This document shows, piece after piece, positions 41,900-54,646 of a stretch of DNA of 64,000 nucleotides (position 1 is its first letter; every line of letters starts with the position of its first letter). The position numbers and the translations under genes are program-made. The notes beneath the pieces are model-generated. The model was given only the letters and a program-made list of their open reading frames with translations, made no database searches and was not told where the DNA came from. Source of the DNA: Eucalyptus grandis (Eukaryota > Streptophyta > Magnoliopsida > Myrtales > Myrtaceae); the NCBI RefSeq assembly GCF_016545825.1, contig NC_052621.1, positions 4,550,199 through 4,614,198 on the forward strand, read 5' to 3'.

Positions 41900-42891
41900 A
41901 GTCTCTATCTCTTTCCTTTCCGGATCTTTCCTTCAAGTTTTGCCAGAAACCAGACGGAGCCAGAACGTGCGGAGAATCACGAACTTGTTCAGATGAAGCC
42001 AACACGCAGTTTCATAGTACTCCCAGCACCGGAAGATTGTCTGACTGCGGTGTGTGTTGCAGAGAGCTCCTGAAGGGACACGTAGTCGATACACTGAGGC
42101 ATTGTGCTCCTGTGAACACGACAGCTGTCCGCAGCGCATGCACGTCCACGACATGTGTTGGGTTCCGAAGCGTGAGCCGTCGACATTTGGTAATTTAGGC
42201 CTCTTGGACATTAGTCGCCCCATGCATGAATACGAGGATGGAGAGGATAAATTCGAGCATTCATCTCTTTCATGAATGCTCGAAGTTTTCATGGTCAGGA
42301 TCGGATGCGGCGCGTCAAGGTTCCGGTTAAATTTGGGAATTAAATTATTGAGATAATTTATTATCAAGAAAAGGATGACTCTTAGGCTCGTTTGTTTTAC
42401 AAAAATAATTTTCAGAAAAATGCTTTTCGAATTTCCAACGTTCGTCTCATGAAAAATGAATTGATCGGGAAAAATATTTCCCATCAACGAAAAAAAAATC
42501 TTCTAAAATAAGGAAAATATCATACCCTTGTTAACTCCCATTTCTTTCTTTTTAAAATAATTTGAATTTATTATTATTATTATTTTCTTTTTCCCTTTTT
42601 TCCCTTCTTTTTCAGCTTGTCGCCGATCATGGTGATGGCCGTCGATCGGCCACAGGCGAGCCTCGAGCTCGCGGCCTCGAGGCCAGCTCAAGGCTTGCTT
42701 AGTCAGCGAGCATGAGCCTCTAGCTTGTTGATTTGGCGATGCCCAAGGCCTCGAGCTTGTTACTTGCCAAAGGCTCGGGCTTGAGGCTCACTGATTTGGC
42801 AAGCGGCAAGCAGCAAGCTTGAAGTTGCCTTTGGCCAATTGTCGATCGTCACTTTGGCTAGAGACTAACCAAAGAAGAAGGAAGAAAAGAC
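41900..42891. other. PARP3 5' flank and GC-rich spacer
   Basis: The PARP3 leader and promoter probably lie in the first few hundred bases. At 42,620-42,840 there is a GC-rich stretch with repeated 'cctcgag/gcaagc' words resembling the core of family-1 MITEs. No gene is seen. Confidence 0.45.
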
Positions 42892-42901
42892 AAAATAAAA
42901 G

Positions 42902-43860
42902 AGGTGCTGACACTTAGAATGTTAAAACTTGGTATAGAGAGACACTTAAAGTGCCAAAAATTTAGAAAGTGACACTTAGGTGCTAAAATCAGAGCAAAAT
43001 GGATCACTTAAGTGCCATTCTGGCAAAAATCTGGCCAAAATGTCGACGTGGCGATTTTCCGGCAAAAGAAGTACAAAACAACGCCGTTTTGCACGTTAAC
43101 GTGGCTAAACAATACAAAAACGACGCCGTTGGTGCTGACGTAAAAAAAAAAAAATTAAATTAAATTTAAAACTAAACTTATTTAACACATTTAAAAATAA
43201 AATAAAAATATAAAAAAACTAATTTTAAAAATAAAATATTTTAAAAATAAAATATTTTAAAAATATTTTAAAAAACTAAACTTATTTAAAACATTTAAAA
43301 ATAAAATAAAAATATTAAAAAATAAATTTAAAAAAATAAAAATATTAAAAATATTAAAAAACTAAAAATTTAAAACATTTAAAAACTAAACTTATTTAAA
43401 ACATTTAAAAATAAAATAAAATAAATTTTAAAAAAAAAACTAAAAATTATAAAAGGGGGGTGGGCCCTTCCGGTGGCGGTGGCAGCGAGGGCTTAGCCCT
43501 CAACTGCCGCTGCCCCTTTTTTTTAATTTTTAATATTTTTATTTTATTTTTAAATGTTTTAAATACATTTAGTTTTAAATTTAATTTAATTAATTTTTAT
43601 ATTCATTTTTTACCACGTCATAATTAAAACGATGTCGTTTTTGTATTGTCTAGCCATGTTAGCGTACAAAACGACGTCATTTTGTACTTCATTCGTCAAA
43701 AAATTGCAATGACGGCATTTTGGCCGAGATGTTGGCTAGAGAGTGGCACTTAAGTGATCTATTTTGTTATGATTTTGGTACTTAAGTGTTACTTTCCAAA
43801 CTTTTAACACTTAAGTGTCCCTCCATGCCAAATTTTAGAACTTAAGATGTACTTATGCCT
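42902..43860. mobile_element. Mutator-like foldback element (non-autonomous)
   Basis: About 240 bp at the left end (aggtgctgacacttag..., 42,902-43,142) are the imperfect reverse complement of the right end (43,613-43,860, finishing acttatgcct). The complementarity continues through an AT-rich middle to a GC-rich centre near 43,470. The element is flanked on both sides by the identical 10-mer aaaataaaag (42,892-42,901 and 43,861-43,870), the size expected for Mutator-like transposons. The left arm contains an expanded minisatellite of aaaataaaat-type units. There is no transposase. Alternative: another foldback family. Confidence 0.85.
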
Positions 43861-43870
43861 AAAATAAAAG

Positions 43871-44672
43871 GAAAAAAAATAAAAAATCAAATAATAATCA
43901 AATAATAAATTTATTAAAAGGAGTACCCAAAGAAAAATAGAATTAAGTTTTGGATAGAGAACGATAAAAAATACTGGAAAATATTGTCATTGTCTAATGA
44001 ATGGGTCGGGTTAAATGTGAGTCGAGTCAAAAATGGTTTGACCTAAATCAATCCATTTAACTCATTTCGTCGGATTTCAGTTTAATATAAAAGTCGTTAT
44101 TCATACTCAATCTAACTTATATCCGACCCATTTCTAATTCGTGTCCAACCCAATCCATATTGTTAAAGCACTTCCATATTTAACTCAATCTTAAAATGTT
44201 TACTTTTTAAAAAATATATATTAATTAAACACTTTTATGCAATATGAATCTAACGGACAATTTTTATAATTTTACATTTTTTTATGTTTATATTTATATT
44301 TTATTTCTTACTTTTATTTTTTTTTATTGTAAGTCCGGTGAGGGTCGGGCCTTGCCCAAATCTAGCGGCTGGTCTTGGGAGAGGGTTATGGCCCTCATTG
44401 GATTTCATAGACAAAAACAAAAAACAAAAAACAAAAAAAAACAAAGAGAGAGAAAGAAAGAAAGAAAGAAAGAAAATTTAAAATTTAAAATTTTAAAATT
44501 TTAAAAAAGCACCTGATTCACTTAAACTTATTAGGTAACTAATTTATAACTCATTTAGACCCATTAAGTATTAGGTAACCCTCCCGACCAAAAAAAAAGT
44601 TATTAGGTAATTCATCACACCATTAAATATGAGTTAAGATATGAGTTTCCATTTTGTCCCCTCTATTTATTG
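43871..44672. other. AT-rich spacer with simple repeats
   Basis: It includes a (GAAA)n run near 44,451-44,475 and tracts of A and T. Part of it (44,590-44,690) is duplicated at about 44,960-45,060. No gene is seen. Confidence 0.5.
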
Positions 44673-44691
44673 GATATATTAAGAAGTGATT

Positions 44692-44890
44692 TTTTTTTAT
44701 GTCAATCTTACTTTATTCCTACTCTAACTCTCACTCTCAGACTTTTACCATGTCTCCTTACAGAGTGTGGGAGTTGAAACCCACATCTAAAACTAAATCG
44801 TCCCCACCCCAATCTCTCGAGAAGATGGGGATTCAAACCCACCCCCCTTCTAATGTTGAAGGGTGACGATTGGGGCAAACCCCAGTGGTT
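44692..44890 (-). mobile_element. SINE (tRNA-derived), minus strand
   Basis: The ~200-bp insert is flanked by perfect direct repeats gatatattaagaagtgat (44,673-44,690 and 44,891-44,908). On the minus strand it starts AACCACTGGGGTTTGCCCC, carries a box-B-like GGGTTTGAATCCCC (44,827-44,840) and ends in a short A-run next to the target duplication. These are the hallmarks of a plant SINE moved by a LINE machinery. The perfect target duplication points to a fairly recent insertion. Confidence 0.88.
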
Positions 44891-44909
44891 GATATATTAA
44901 GAAGTGATT

Positions 44910-47080
44910 ATTAATATGAAAAGTGGTGATAGTTCATCATAAATGGTGATGGTTTTTCAAATATAAGGCAACCCATTTGTGACTCATACCATTTAATATG
45001 AGTTGAGATATGGGTTGTAGATTCATTTTGTCATCAAGAAGTAATCGTTGACATGGAAAGTCGCGATAGTTCATCTTAAAAAAGTGACGATGGTGAGGAT
45101 AAGGTACCTATTCTCATTCTCAAGAGATGTGTTGATTGGTTGTTTATAATTAGCACCAAATTATACGCTATTCAAGACAACTGTTCAAAACAACTTCTTT
45201 GTCATAACTCTCTCTTTTTTTATTTTCATATACACAACTTTGATGACACATTCAAAGTGAAATTTCAATAGAGAAATTGAGTATATCCCGGACTTTGCTG
45301 AACTCGTTTTTTGAGACTTTGGTGTATATCCTGAAGGTATATTTGTTTTAAACTTAAGAGCAGCAATAGCGATGACAAATAACAGTAATCATCATCACAT
45401 ATCAAAGTATCAAACAATTATAAACTACTACACTCTCTTCATTACTAATCAAATTTCCTGAACAATAGTAGGACATGCTTCGCCGCTAAGCTCTTCGGTC
45501 AATCTTCATCACAGGACTCGATTCGAAATGCAGAAAGTGATCGAACAACATATTCAAAGAGACTACCAACTGTTGTCTGGTTAAATTATCAACAAGTTTT
45601 GGGTTATCTTCTCATTTGAGTTATTATTAACTTTTAATTAGTTTTTAAAAATTACCGAACTTAATTTCTGTTGAATTACAAACTTTTACTTATCTCGGTT
45701 GGCAACCCCTCACAGCAATAGTTCTTTTAATTACAAAATTTGGTAAATTAATCAAATAAAAGTTGGTAATTATATGACAGTATGACCTTGGAAGCATTAC
45801 CTTGCCCTGGAAAATCTTTAGTCCCGTAAGCTTTGCGCTCATGGATCTCAAAAATCATGAACAAAAAGAATAATGTTAAGTATAATTTCAATACTCATCT
45901 ATGAAATTAACTTATATAGGGATGAGATAATCTTTTCCACTGTGTTTGTATGACTATATTACAGTCTACCGAGTATTCTTAACCTGAGGATTTATTTTCG
46001 TCAAGCTAATATCACCATGCTTTTCTAATGAAAATGATTTGGGCATATGGCTTTTTCTCTACTTCATGAGTATTTTAACTTATCGTGGTCATCACTTTTA
46101 GTGAAAAGAATAAGAGGTTGATTTTGTTTAAGGAATACATTTGACCTTTCTTCTCAGATAATAAATGTCTGAGTGCTTTACAGTATCTTTATAAGTCCTA
46201 GATTCCCCAACAGATTGTACAGTGTAAATAGGGTTCACATGATGTGCCCCCACTATGTGTGAAAGTAAACTTACTAGCCTAGACTCTGTCTTTATATATT
46301 TACATATACTCAATCATTTTCCAGGTGTCTATGTTCCAGGAATACTTAGATCCTGATCAGTTTATTTATTAAAACTTTCCAATCATCAATGGTGAAGCAA
46401 TGGCACTAGAGCCCATCTCTATGGAAATGTCAATATTTGCGTAATGAAATTTGAAGACCGGCAATTTTTATTAGCATATCATAACCTGTTTGTCATTCAT
46501 GTCAATATGCCGGTTCGTATCTGTGTGTATGTGTAAGTAACCGTTTCATGTCATGTTAGAGTTTTCTCTTTGTAATTCTTATTTTGTCTCCGATAGGTAA
46601 TCTTGTCGTGTAGGCAGACCGTGTCAAATGTCATATCGAATTCATAATTAAATGGGAATATGTTGAGCATCTTCTGCTGAATGGAAGACGTTATAAAACG
46701 TCGATCAATTAGCAGAATGGAAAATGGGTCCGGGAGAGGAATATATAGACTATGGTTTAGGATGATTGATGACATTTAGTTTTAAAGGACCTTTCGCAGA
46801 AAGTGGTTTTCGCAAGTTAAGGTTTTTGTTTTGTCCTCTGCGGCATACAGTCGAATAAGCCCTAGTAATTAAGGATATCCATCGTCGACAGGTCGCATAT
46901 GACAACTAAGATGCATCCCCATGCACAAGGGAATCCGCCAAAGGGTGAGGGTCTTTTGATCGGATAAGAAAAAAAATATTATTCCTAGTTAGTTGGTATT
47001 ATGTGATGTCACCATTTTCACTTGTTCGAATGTATGATTGTGTGCCCCATTGCTAACAAGGTCAATACAATATAATTTAA
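44910..47080. other. AT-rich intergenic stretch
   Basis: No recognisable gene or bounded element. The open frames at 46,128-46,313 and 46,551-46,775 are short and featureless. Confidence 0.5.
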
Positions 47081-48060
47081 TTCAGGGTCCATTTGTTTGA
47101 AAGAAAATTGTTTCTGACTTTTTGGCGTTTGGATGATGAAAACCTAATTGATCTACAAGCTCAGATTGGGGGAAAACAACTTCTTGTTTTGGCAAGAGAG
47201 AAATCGCTTTCCCTAAATCACTAAACATATCAAAACTAACCGTTTTCTTTGAAATTGATTTGTATATAATATATTTTCGTTTATTACGAAATTTTCGACG
47301 AAACAAGCGTACTATTTTACACATTTGCAAGGAAAGCACACCATCGTCCAGACTCGTGCTTCGCACTTGTTGCCTCTCCCACCCTTTCGAACCCATCGAT
47401 CCAATCTACTCAAAATCCTCACCCAACCACCTGCGGCTCAACCCTTTCCTCTTCGGCGCCGTCAATGCACCCGTGCAGTCGCCCACAGCTGCTCCTTCGC
47501 TGTGCCTATCTCTCCTCTACCCTTCCTATCCGCTATGGACCTCAGTGGCTTCGCGGTTACTGAGATCTTGGCTGGGCTTGGAGAGCTTAACCACTGCCGC
47601 GGTGTCGAACATTAGCCCCGATCCTGAGAGGTCGAGTTCCGAGCTCATGTTCCGCGGTGGCATCGAGCCTGAGCCCCAGATTTGGCGGTGCTCAAATGCG
47701 ACGCCAATCATAGTCGAGCCTGAGCTCATCATCGGTCACGAATGTAGAAAATCCAGAACGATAGTGATGATACACTTTTGGTTCAAGTTAAGGGGACGAT
47801 TGTGGTGAAGGAGACATTATTCTTCATTAGCGAAAGTGGCCGGACTTCTAGGAGATTCCCTAACTCCGTGCCTTTCTTTTGCATCCAAATGAACCATGAA
47901 GCTGTTTTCAGAACAAACCTGATATTACAAGGCAAGTGCTTTTCGCATTGTGCATCAAATCCGAGCTGCCTCTGTTTTGTTCTTTCGTTTGTTTTTTTCG
48001 AGAAAGCTGATTCTTTATTTGCATAAAGAATTCTCGCGCTCAAGTGTCTCACTCAATTGT
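47081..48060 (+). other. unassigned open-frame cluster
   Basis: A plus-strand frame of 182 codons (47,260-47,808) overlaps another of 96 codons (47,325-47,615). The region is more GC-rich and codon-like than its surroundings. I recognise no domain, motif or splice structure, so it may be a short gene, a gene fragment or chance. Confidence 0.3.
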
Positions 48061-50687
48061 GTGTGTATATAGTGATGAGCATAATTCTAGTATAGAACCT
48101 TGATCCCGAAAATTGGACTGATGGAAATCTATCGATCTGATTTTAGGTTTTAAGGTATGTAAGATAAGTTTCAGATTCCAAAAATTGGAAACCTTTTTCC
48201 ATAGATTGGTTGGTGGAACTTGGAAATTAAAACCTACAACTTAGAATAAGTTTTTATTTTTTTCTTAGGTTATGTCTTCGCATAATTCTATAGTATTCCA
48301 TAGCGTTTGATGATAAATGTATAATTTGGAACCACTCATTTAAACTTCTATTTAATGACTGAGACTTTTACTTTTTAAATGTTTCATATTTTTTGTGCCT
48401 AACTATAAATTATGGTCAATGAATTATAGCAGTAAGCAATAGTCATTAAATGTTATAATTTACTGTAGTGGTTCGATTAATAATACATGTGAAACCTTAG
48501 TAGATCCTGGAACCGACCTTGAAATCTGTGATAAAGTAAGTTTTAGGTTGCGAAAAATGATGAACTTACTTTAAGGAACCACTTCCAAACGGAACCGTAC
48601 GGAAATTAAAACCGCTCACTTCTATATGTATAGACAAAACCCATGCATTTTATTCCTTAATTATGACCCAAATCATGCTTGTTTGACAAGGGAATATCAT
48701 CTACATTGAGACTACTTGATTGCACTTATCTCAAAAGCTTTAGGACTTTAACCAATCACCAGAATAGAACATTTAAACCCCTAATAAACTGACGGTAAAG
48801 ACTTTGAGAACTCTCGTTACGCTCTCGCCCGATAATAATGGTAAGGTCCCACGCCCTTTTGTGGGTGTCCAATGAGTCTCGTCTCACGTGATCATTGAAT
48901 CATGAATTGAAATTGAGCGTGTCGCGATTTGATGTCGTGTCGACTGTCAGTCTATACTTTAAATCCCTACTTTAACATCATGCACCAATATAATTCGAGG
49001 GCCAACCACGACCAGGCCCTCTTTTTCCTCGAGCGGTTTCTCTATGGATCCCGCCGAACCTCGCTCGGGCCTATGCACTGCAGCGACACTACCCCCGAAT
49101 GCGAGCTCGGCGCATTCCGACCGTCGGATCATGCGAACGACTCCAACGCACGACATCCCCCCTGAGGAATCGAAGAAAAGGTCGCGTGGTTCCGAGCGGA
49201 TTTCCGACATGGTCCGTGGCTGGTATCATTGCACGAGGGAAACGTAGGGACGAATCAAAGATGCTGAATTCTCCTCAAGAAGACAAAAGAGAAACCGCGG
49301 ATCATCTGGTCAAAAGATGCACGGCCGGAGCGGGGGGACAAGACGATGCTGCCGCAGCAACGCGACAAGGCTGGGGCGGAGGGATGACGTGGCGAGAGGC
49401 TGGGGAGTGGGGAGGCTCCAGTAGTCAGGCTCGACACTAGACAGGGGCTGCCAAGTTGGGGGCGTTGCGGTACACGTGGCGAGCGGCGGGAGGAGGCCCA
49501 TATAAGGGTGCCCGCCATCCTTCGCTTCTTGGCTATTTCCTGTCGCTAATAATTCTGGCTCGTACCTGTTGAGAGTTGCATGGCCAGATCGAGGTGCCCC
49601 CCACCAAAAGAATTCATCCAATTTGTTAACAAGTTGGTACCCCCCCGGGACGTCAGATAAATCAAATCAGCCGACACTGTCGGACGTCTATCTTGTACTA
49701 CGCAGATTAATTGGAAGGGACTTCAGTGGAGTTTCGCTCAAAGCTTTAGGATTCCGTCGGCAAAACTGACCAGAAGTTACCAACGCGGCGGTCTGGTCGA
49801 AAGGATCGCAGTGAAGCTTTGCATAAAGATTTGAGATTAAATTAGTAAAAATTGAAAAGTTTCGGGATTGAACTAACTCGACATCCGCATAATAGATTTA
49901 GGGTTGATTAGACAATCTCCCCAAATGCATCTCTAGTCCCCGATGGACCTAGACATCTAGGTTAGAGCTTTTGGAGCGAAGGGTTTTCTCCGGTCACAAC
50001 CTTCTATGCCGAAGGAAGGAAAAAAAAGGTGTTCCCGATGAAGTTACCAATGTCGTTCGATACGAAGGAACTGTCGTGATCATTAACAACATGAGGGCGG
50101 GTGAAATTTAACAAAAATCTCGTCTCTGGGTCAGGCAGTAATCACCATCACAATATGGCTTAGCAAATTTTGGTCCGTCGTCGTTTTGTTATACATGATT
50201 CTATATTTTGTCGTAAAGGGTGGTTGCCATCAACAGGAAAAGATCTAGTTTCTGCTGTCTGGTCGCAAGGACTGGAGCAGAGATGGAGGCGAGAGAGGTA
50301 CAGTGGAAAAGCGAGAGCCTTCTGCAGGAAAGCAAGCTCGTCAATCACATGCCAAGATCAGCTGCTGAAAAGGGCCATTTCCAACGAGAAAAAAACACGG
50401 CTGGAATTACGAAATTTACTTTTATTTATACGACTAGCGAGAGTTACAGCAGCAACACCATACGGGGAGAGAGAGCTATGCCAAGCATCAAGCTAAGCTT
50501 AGTTACATTTAAAGAAAGAGACGACGCCCGACCTCTTTCTATGCCTAAGTTCGATTATTCCTTTTCGTTTCAAGTGTTAAACGACGTCTAGATACCAAGC
50601 CTTGCGTTTATCTAATGCCTTAAATGTTTGCCAATTGGAGCCAGCGCCAGTTCGCCATCGGCGCCTCCTTGCGGTTTTGGATATGTC
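48061..50687. other. spacer and TFL1 3' flank
   Basis: The open frames at 48,929-49,440 and 50,170-50,591 are not recognised; the last lies directly downstream of TFL1 and may be its 3' untranslated region read in reverse. No gene is called. Confidence 0.4.
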
Positions 50688-51836
50688 TCAGCGCCTCCTC
50701 GCGGCCGTTTCCCTCTGGGCGTTGAAGAAGACGGCGGCGACTGGAAGGCCGAGCTCGTTGTCGTCGGCAAACTTCCGGGTGTTGAAGCGGTCTCGCGAGG
50801 AAGGAGGCCTCACCATTTCCCTGCGCTTCTGCTTGAAGAGGAGGAACACGAACCTGTGGATCCCTATGTTTGGCCTCGGCATTTCGTAGCCCACCACTTC
50901 CTTCCCTGCGTTTCACGTAAGAAATTGAATCCAAAATTATTGATTCATCGTATGTCAAAGTATTACTCACGATCTCCGTGCTCATGCATGCTCGCGCACG
51001 GTAAGAGAGGACGCAGCGAGGACTTACCAAATGTAGCATCCGTGGTGCCAGGGATGTCTGTCACTATCCTGTCGGATTTTCAAACAGGAACTTCGATCAA
51101 ACCGCATTCGCTTTTGGTAAAATTGAAGACAGACTCAGACGGGGCAGACATGAAACATATTGTCAGGTCATGAATGTGTTTCAGCAATTGTTCTACATCG
51201 CAAGATTCATAAGGCTAACATCAACTATAATTGAAGTTCTCTAACATTATGACTTTCGAGGTCATCCGGATTCCAAACCCTGAAAAGCATGTCGAGAAGG
51301 GTTTCTTATCGATCTTTGAGTCCTGTTTTTTTTTTTTTTTTCCCTAAGAACAAGTTACTCTTCAATTTTAATCTTTCGGGTGTTTTTTCGATAGCAAAGG
51401 GAACTGTTTTGAATACCAGTGCAAGTGCTCCCTCAGATATGGATCGCTAGGACCAGGAACATCTGGGTCTGTCATCACCTGCAAGGGCATGATATAAAGT
51501 ACCGATTCATCAATTATCACGACAACATGAATCGCCAGATCTAGAATATCAGAACCAGAAGGCACATGACCCAGAAGTAGGAGAACTCAAACGAAAAAAG
51601 TGCAATGAAGTTGCATGTATGGAGCGGTATACCAGAGTGAAAAAGGACCTCATGTCACCACCATGAACCTCCACCTTGGGCTTGGCGGTGACCCAAGAAG
51701 GGAAGAGCTCATGGCCATTGAAGACCTGCTTGTTGGAGTTGTAAGTGACTGTCATCTTGACGCTGGCAGAGAAGGAGTCGGTCACATCTCCAATGATTCT
51801 CCCCACAACAAGAGGGTTTGATGACACCTTTGCCAT
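50688..51836 (-). CDS. TFL1: TERMINAL FLOWER 1 / CENTRORADIALIS-type PEBP protein
   Basis: Four exons with the sizes typical of plant PEBP genes: 51633-51836 (204 nt), 51417-51478 (62), 51028-51068 (41) and 50688-50905 (218), giving 174 aa. The protein starts [18 protein letters not shown] and contains [32 protein letters not shown] and the end [11 protein letters not shown]. His86 in LREHLHW, where FT-type activators have Tyr, and Asp141 in the SSRDRFNT segment mark it as the TFL1/CEN repressor type. Such proteins compete with FT for 14-3-3/FD complexes and keep meristems indeterminate, delaying flowering. All splice sites are GT-AG and no lesion is visible. Close alternatives are CEN- or BFT-like members; the C-terminus favours TFL1/CEN. 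Confidence 0.95.
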
Positions 51837-51938
51837 AAATCTTCTTGTTGCGATGCTGTTGGGTTCTCTTTTGTCTTTTTTTCAATGATCTCTCTCTTGT
51901 GGGTCTTTTCGATGAACAATTGGGAGAGGAATCGTCCG

Positions 51939-51946
51939 TATTTATA
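51939..51946 (-). promoter_or_regulatory. TATA box of TFL1
   Basis: On the minus strand the sequence reads GGCTATAAATACGG, about 105 bp upstream of the start codon, a normal distance for a plant core promoter with a short leader. Confidence 0.75.
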
Positions 51947-54277
51947 GCCTCTCTTGAGAAGGAGCAATGGAGAGTTGGGGATGTGCTTTCCCTTGGGAGG
52001 AGTTCAGAAAGAGAGCATGAAAATTTTAGAAAAGTTAAAAACGAAAGATTCTAGCTAGCTTTATGCCATAGGTGATCTAGGGAATGCATAATGACCCCCC
52101 AAAAAAAAAACAAAAAAAAACAAAAAAACAAAATCTAGGGAATGCAATGGCTCTGCGACAAAAGTCATGTTGAACCCTACCTCAAATTCAATCCTCGCAT
52201 GATTACCACTTATGCTTAGTAGCGTTTTTGGACTTCGAGTGTGAAGAAATCCATACAGTAATTTGTGTGAGACTCAAATTGTCTTTCTCCGCGTTCTTAG
52301 TGCCCATCAGTTCAGGAATAAATTGGGGATTGATTAAACTTATGAGTGCGTGGGAACTCATTAGATATATAAAGCTATTTATCCCTATCTACACAAAGTC
52401 ACATAGCCTATTAGTAAAAGTTATGGACCATGTTTGATACATATAATTTATTGTAGTATTTTCTAGCCGCTCAAGGGTTTTCTTTTTAATCTGATTTAAT
52501 AATCATCTAACACATATCGAAACTCAAACGGTAATTTAACTTTCTGGCAATTTTCTCTTCTGATTATTTTAATTACTTAAATTTTCTGATCTTCTAATCT
52601 CTATGCTAGATAGAATTATATTTATAGGTAGAGATGAGAAAGCGGGCCGAATTAATTCGGGAACCAACTCAAACCAGCATTAACCCGCCGATTCCAATGA
52701 GACTATTCCACTTCTCAGTTTCAATAATTGGGAACTGGCATTGAGCCGTTTGCTTCCCAGTTATAGATTGTGAATAGGTTGGTTTTACCCTGAATTTCGA
52801 GACTAGAACAAAACCAATTTTGGAACTAATTTACCCCCGGCCCAAAGTAAGTTCTCTTACTCTTTTATTAAAACAGAAAATATTTGTTGAAATTGAATAG
52901 TTTTGACATATTGTCCTCGAGCAGAAAGAATTGTATCCACAATTAACACATGCATGTTGTGTGTATAATAAAATGAAACCAAAAGAGAAAAAAAGAAGAA
53001 AAAAATGCCCAGCTAATTTCTGGGTGGGCCTTGAGAATGGCCGGTTCGAGGGTAAACAAGCCGGTTCCCGATTAAAAAATCTAGGAACTAACTGGTGCCA
53101 ACCATAAAACCAACCACTCGTATTCATTTTTACAGGAGCAAGCAAATGCCTAAACTCTATTTTTCATGTGTGGCCGGTGTTACACGATTCAAGGACGAAC
53201 CCCACCCTAGTCTAATTTTCTGCTTTTCCCTTTGCTACAACAGTGTCAAGACATGAAGGCCTCGTGGGCGTTCATGCTCGGACATTCTCAACCTAGTTGG
53301 GAAGGTCTCAAGGGCCCTTTTTTATATAAGGCAATAAAAGTAGGAACCCTAATTGTAATTGGGCACATCGGAACCTTCCCAATTCTCCAATCATTCTCAT
53401 GATCATCGTGTCTTTATTTGATATACAATTAGGGGAAAGAGAGAGGTGGGAGCATAAAGAAGCTCCACCACAAAAGGCTCCCCAAGACTGCTAAGTCGTC
53501 AAGTGTCATTTCAAAGCTTAAAGCCGATGATTCAAGGCCCAAATTGGAAAATGAGAGGGAGTGGAGTTGCCCGTTTTGGAGGCTATAAAGCACCCTCTCC
53601 TTCCATTATTCCTCATCGGAATACTTATGATAATAGGAGGGAGCCATGGACTTCCAACTATCTTTTGTTGTATTTTTATTGAGGCGGTCTCTATGATTCT
53701 CGAGGGGCCGATTCGTTGTGGTGAGACATTGTACTTAAGTCATTTCATACTTATTTTCGTACAAAATATTATAGCGCGCGAATACTCTAAAAGCTTTTAA
53801 TGAATGACTAAGATCTATTTGTGCATGATCGGTGATTAAAGATCTTGTGATTTAATGGTTATACAAGTCGAACAATCTCGAATTTGCTCAAATAATAATA
53901 AAATAAAAAAAGTTAAGACCCTTTGATTAAAGAGAATCTCCATCAATTAGTAGGGTTCAATTTAATCTAATGTTTCTCTAAGGATTATAGACGCCCTCTT
54001 TTTTCTTACTAATTAGAGCTTATTTGTTTAAGTTTGGGCAATAGGAGAGCGCACTTCTCTATTTTTTTTGCCAAAATTTAAAATACTGCTTAAATTAAAG
54101 AAAATTGAAAAAATCGCATGCGAGTTTACATCTCCCTGTTTGTATATTGAACGAGTTTCGACCGTTTCATATTTAAAAGAAAAAGTCAAAGTGTGTGAGC
54201 TACAAAATTTGTATTAAACAGTATGTAAAAATTATGAATGTTTAAGTCTAGGTTTTGATCCATCATTTTCTTTTGGG
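51947..54277. other. TFL1 upstream region and spacer
   Basis: This presumably holds the TFL1 promoter. Short A-rich runs lie near 52,095-52,135. No other gene is recognised. Confidence 0.45.
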
Positions 54278-54646
54278 ATAATGACATAAATGCTCCCTAA
54301 ACTTTGGCTTAATGTATAATGCAGTTCTTGAACTTTTAATATATTCAATATGATCAATGAACTTTAATTTAATGTAAAATATGGTCCTTCAACTATTGAC
54401 ACATGTTCAATGTAGTCCCTGAATTATGTGAAAACATTCAATGTTTGTCTTTCTAATAATTCAAGTTTAGGGATAACACTGAAAATTTTCATATAATTCA
54501 GGGGCTAAATTGAATATGTAATAAAAATTGAAATACCATATTGAACAAATTAAAAGTTTAGAGATGATATTGCATATTGAGCTAAATTTTAGGGACCACA
54601 TTAAAAATTGGGTAAAAATTCATGGATCATTTGTGTCATTTTCTCT
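54278..54646. mobile_element. MITE-like element, family 2, short copy
   Basis: The left end (gataatgacataaatgctcc) is the imperfect reverse complement of the right end (catggatcatttgtgtcatt). The interior repeats words of the type 'ttgaacttt...attcaatat'. It is the same family as 5091-5655. Confidence 0.75.

Noticed and set aside
49044..49440. Overlapping open frames of 67-113 codons
   Set aside because: They overlap on both strands, have no domain, no codon consistency and no splice signals that extend them.
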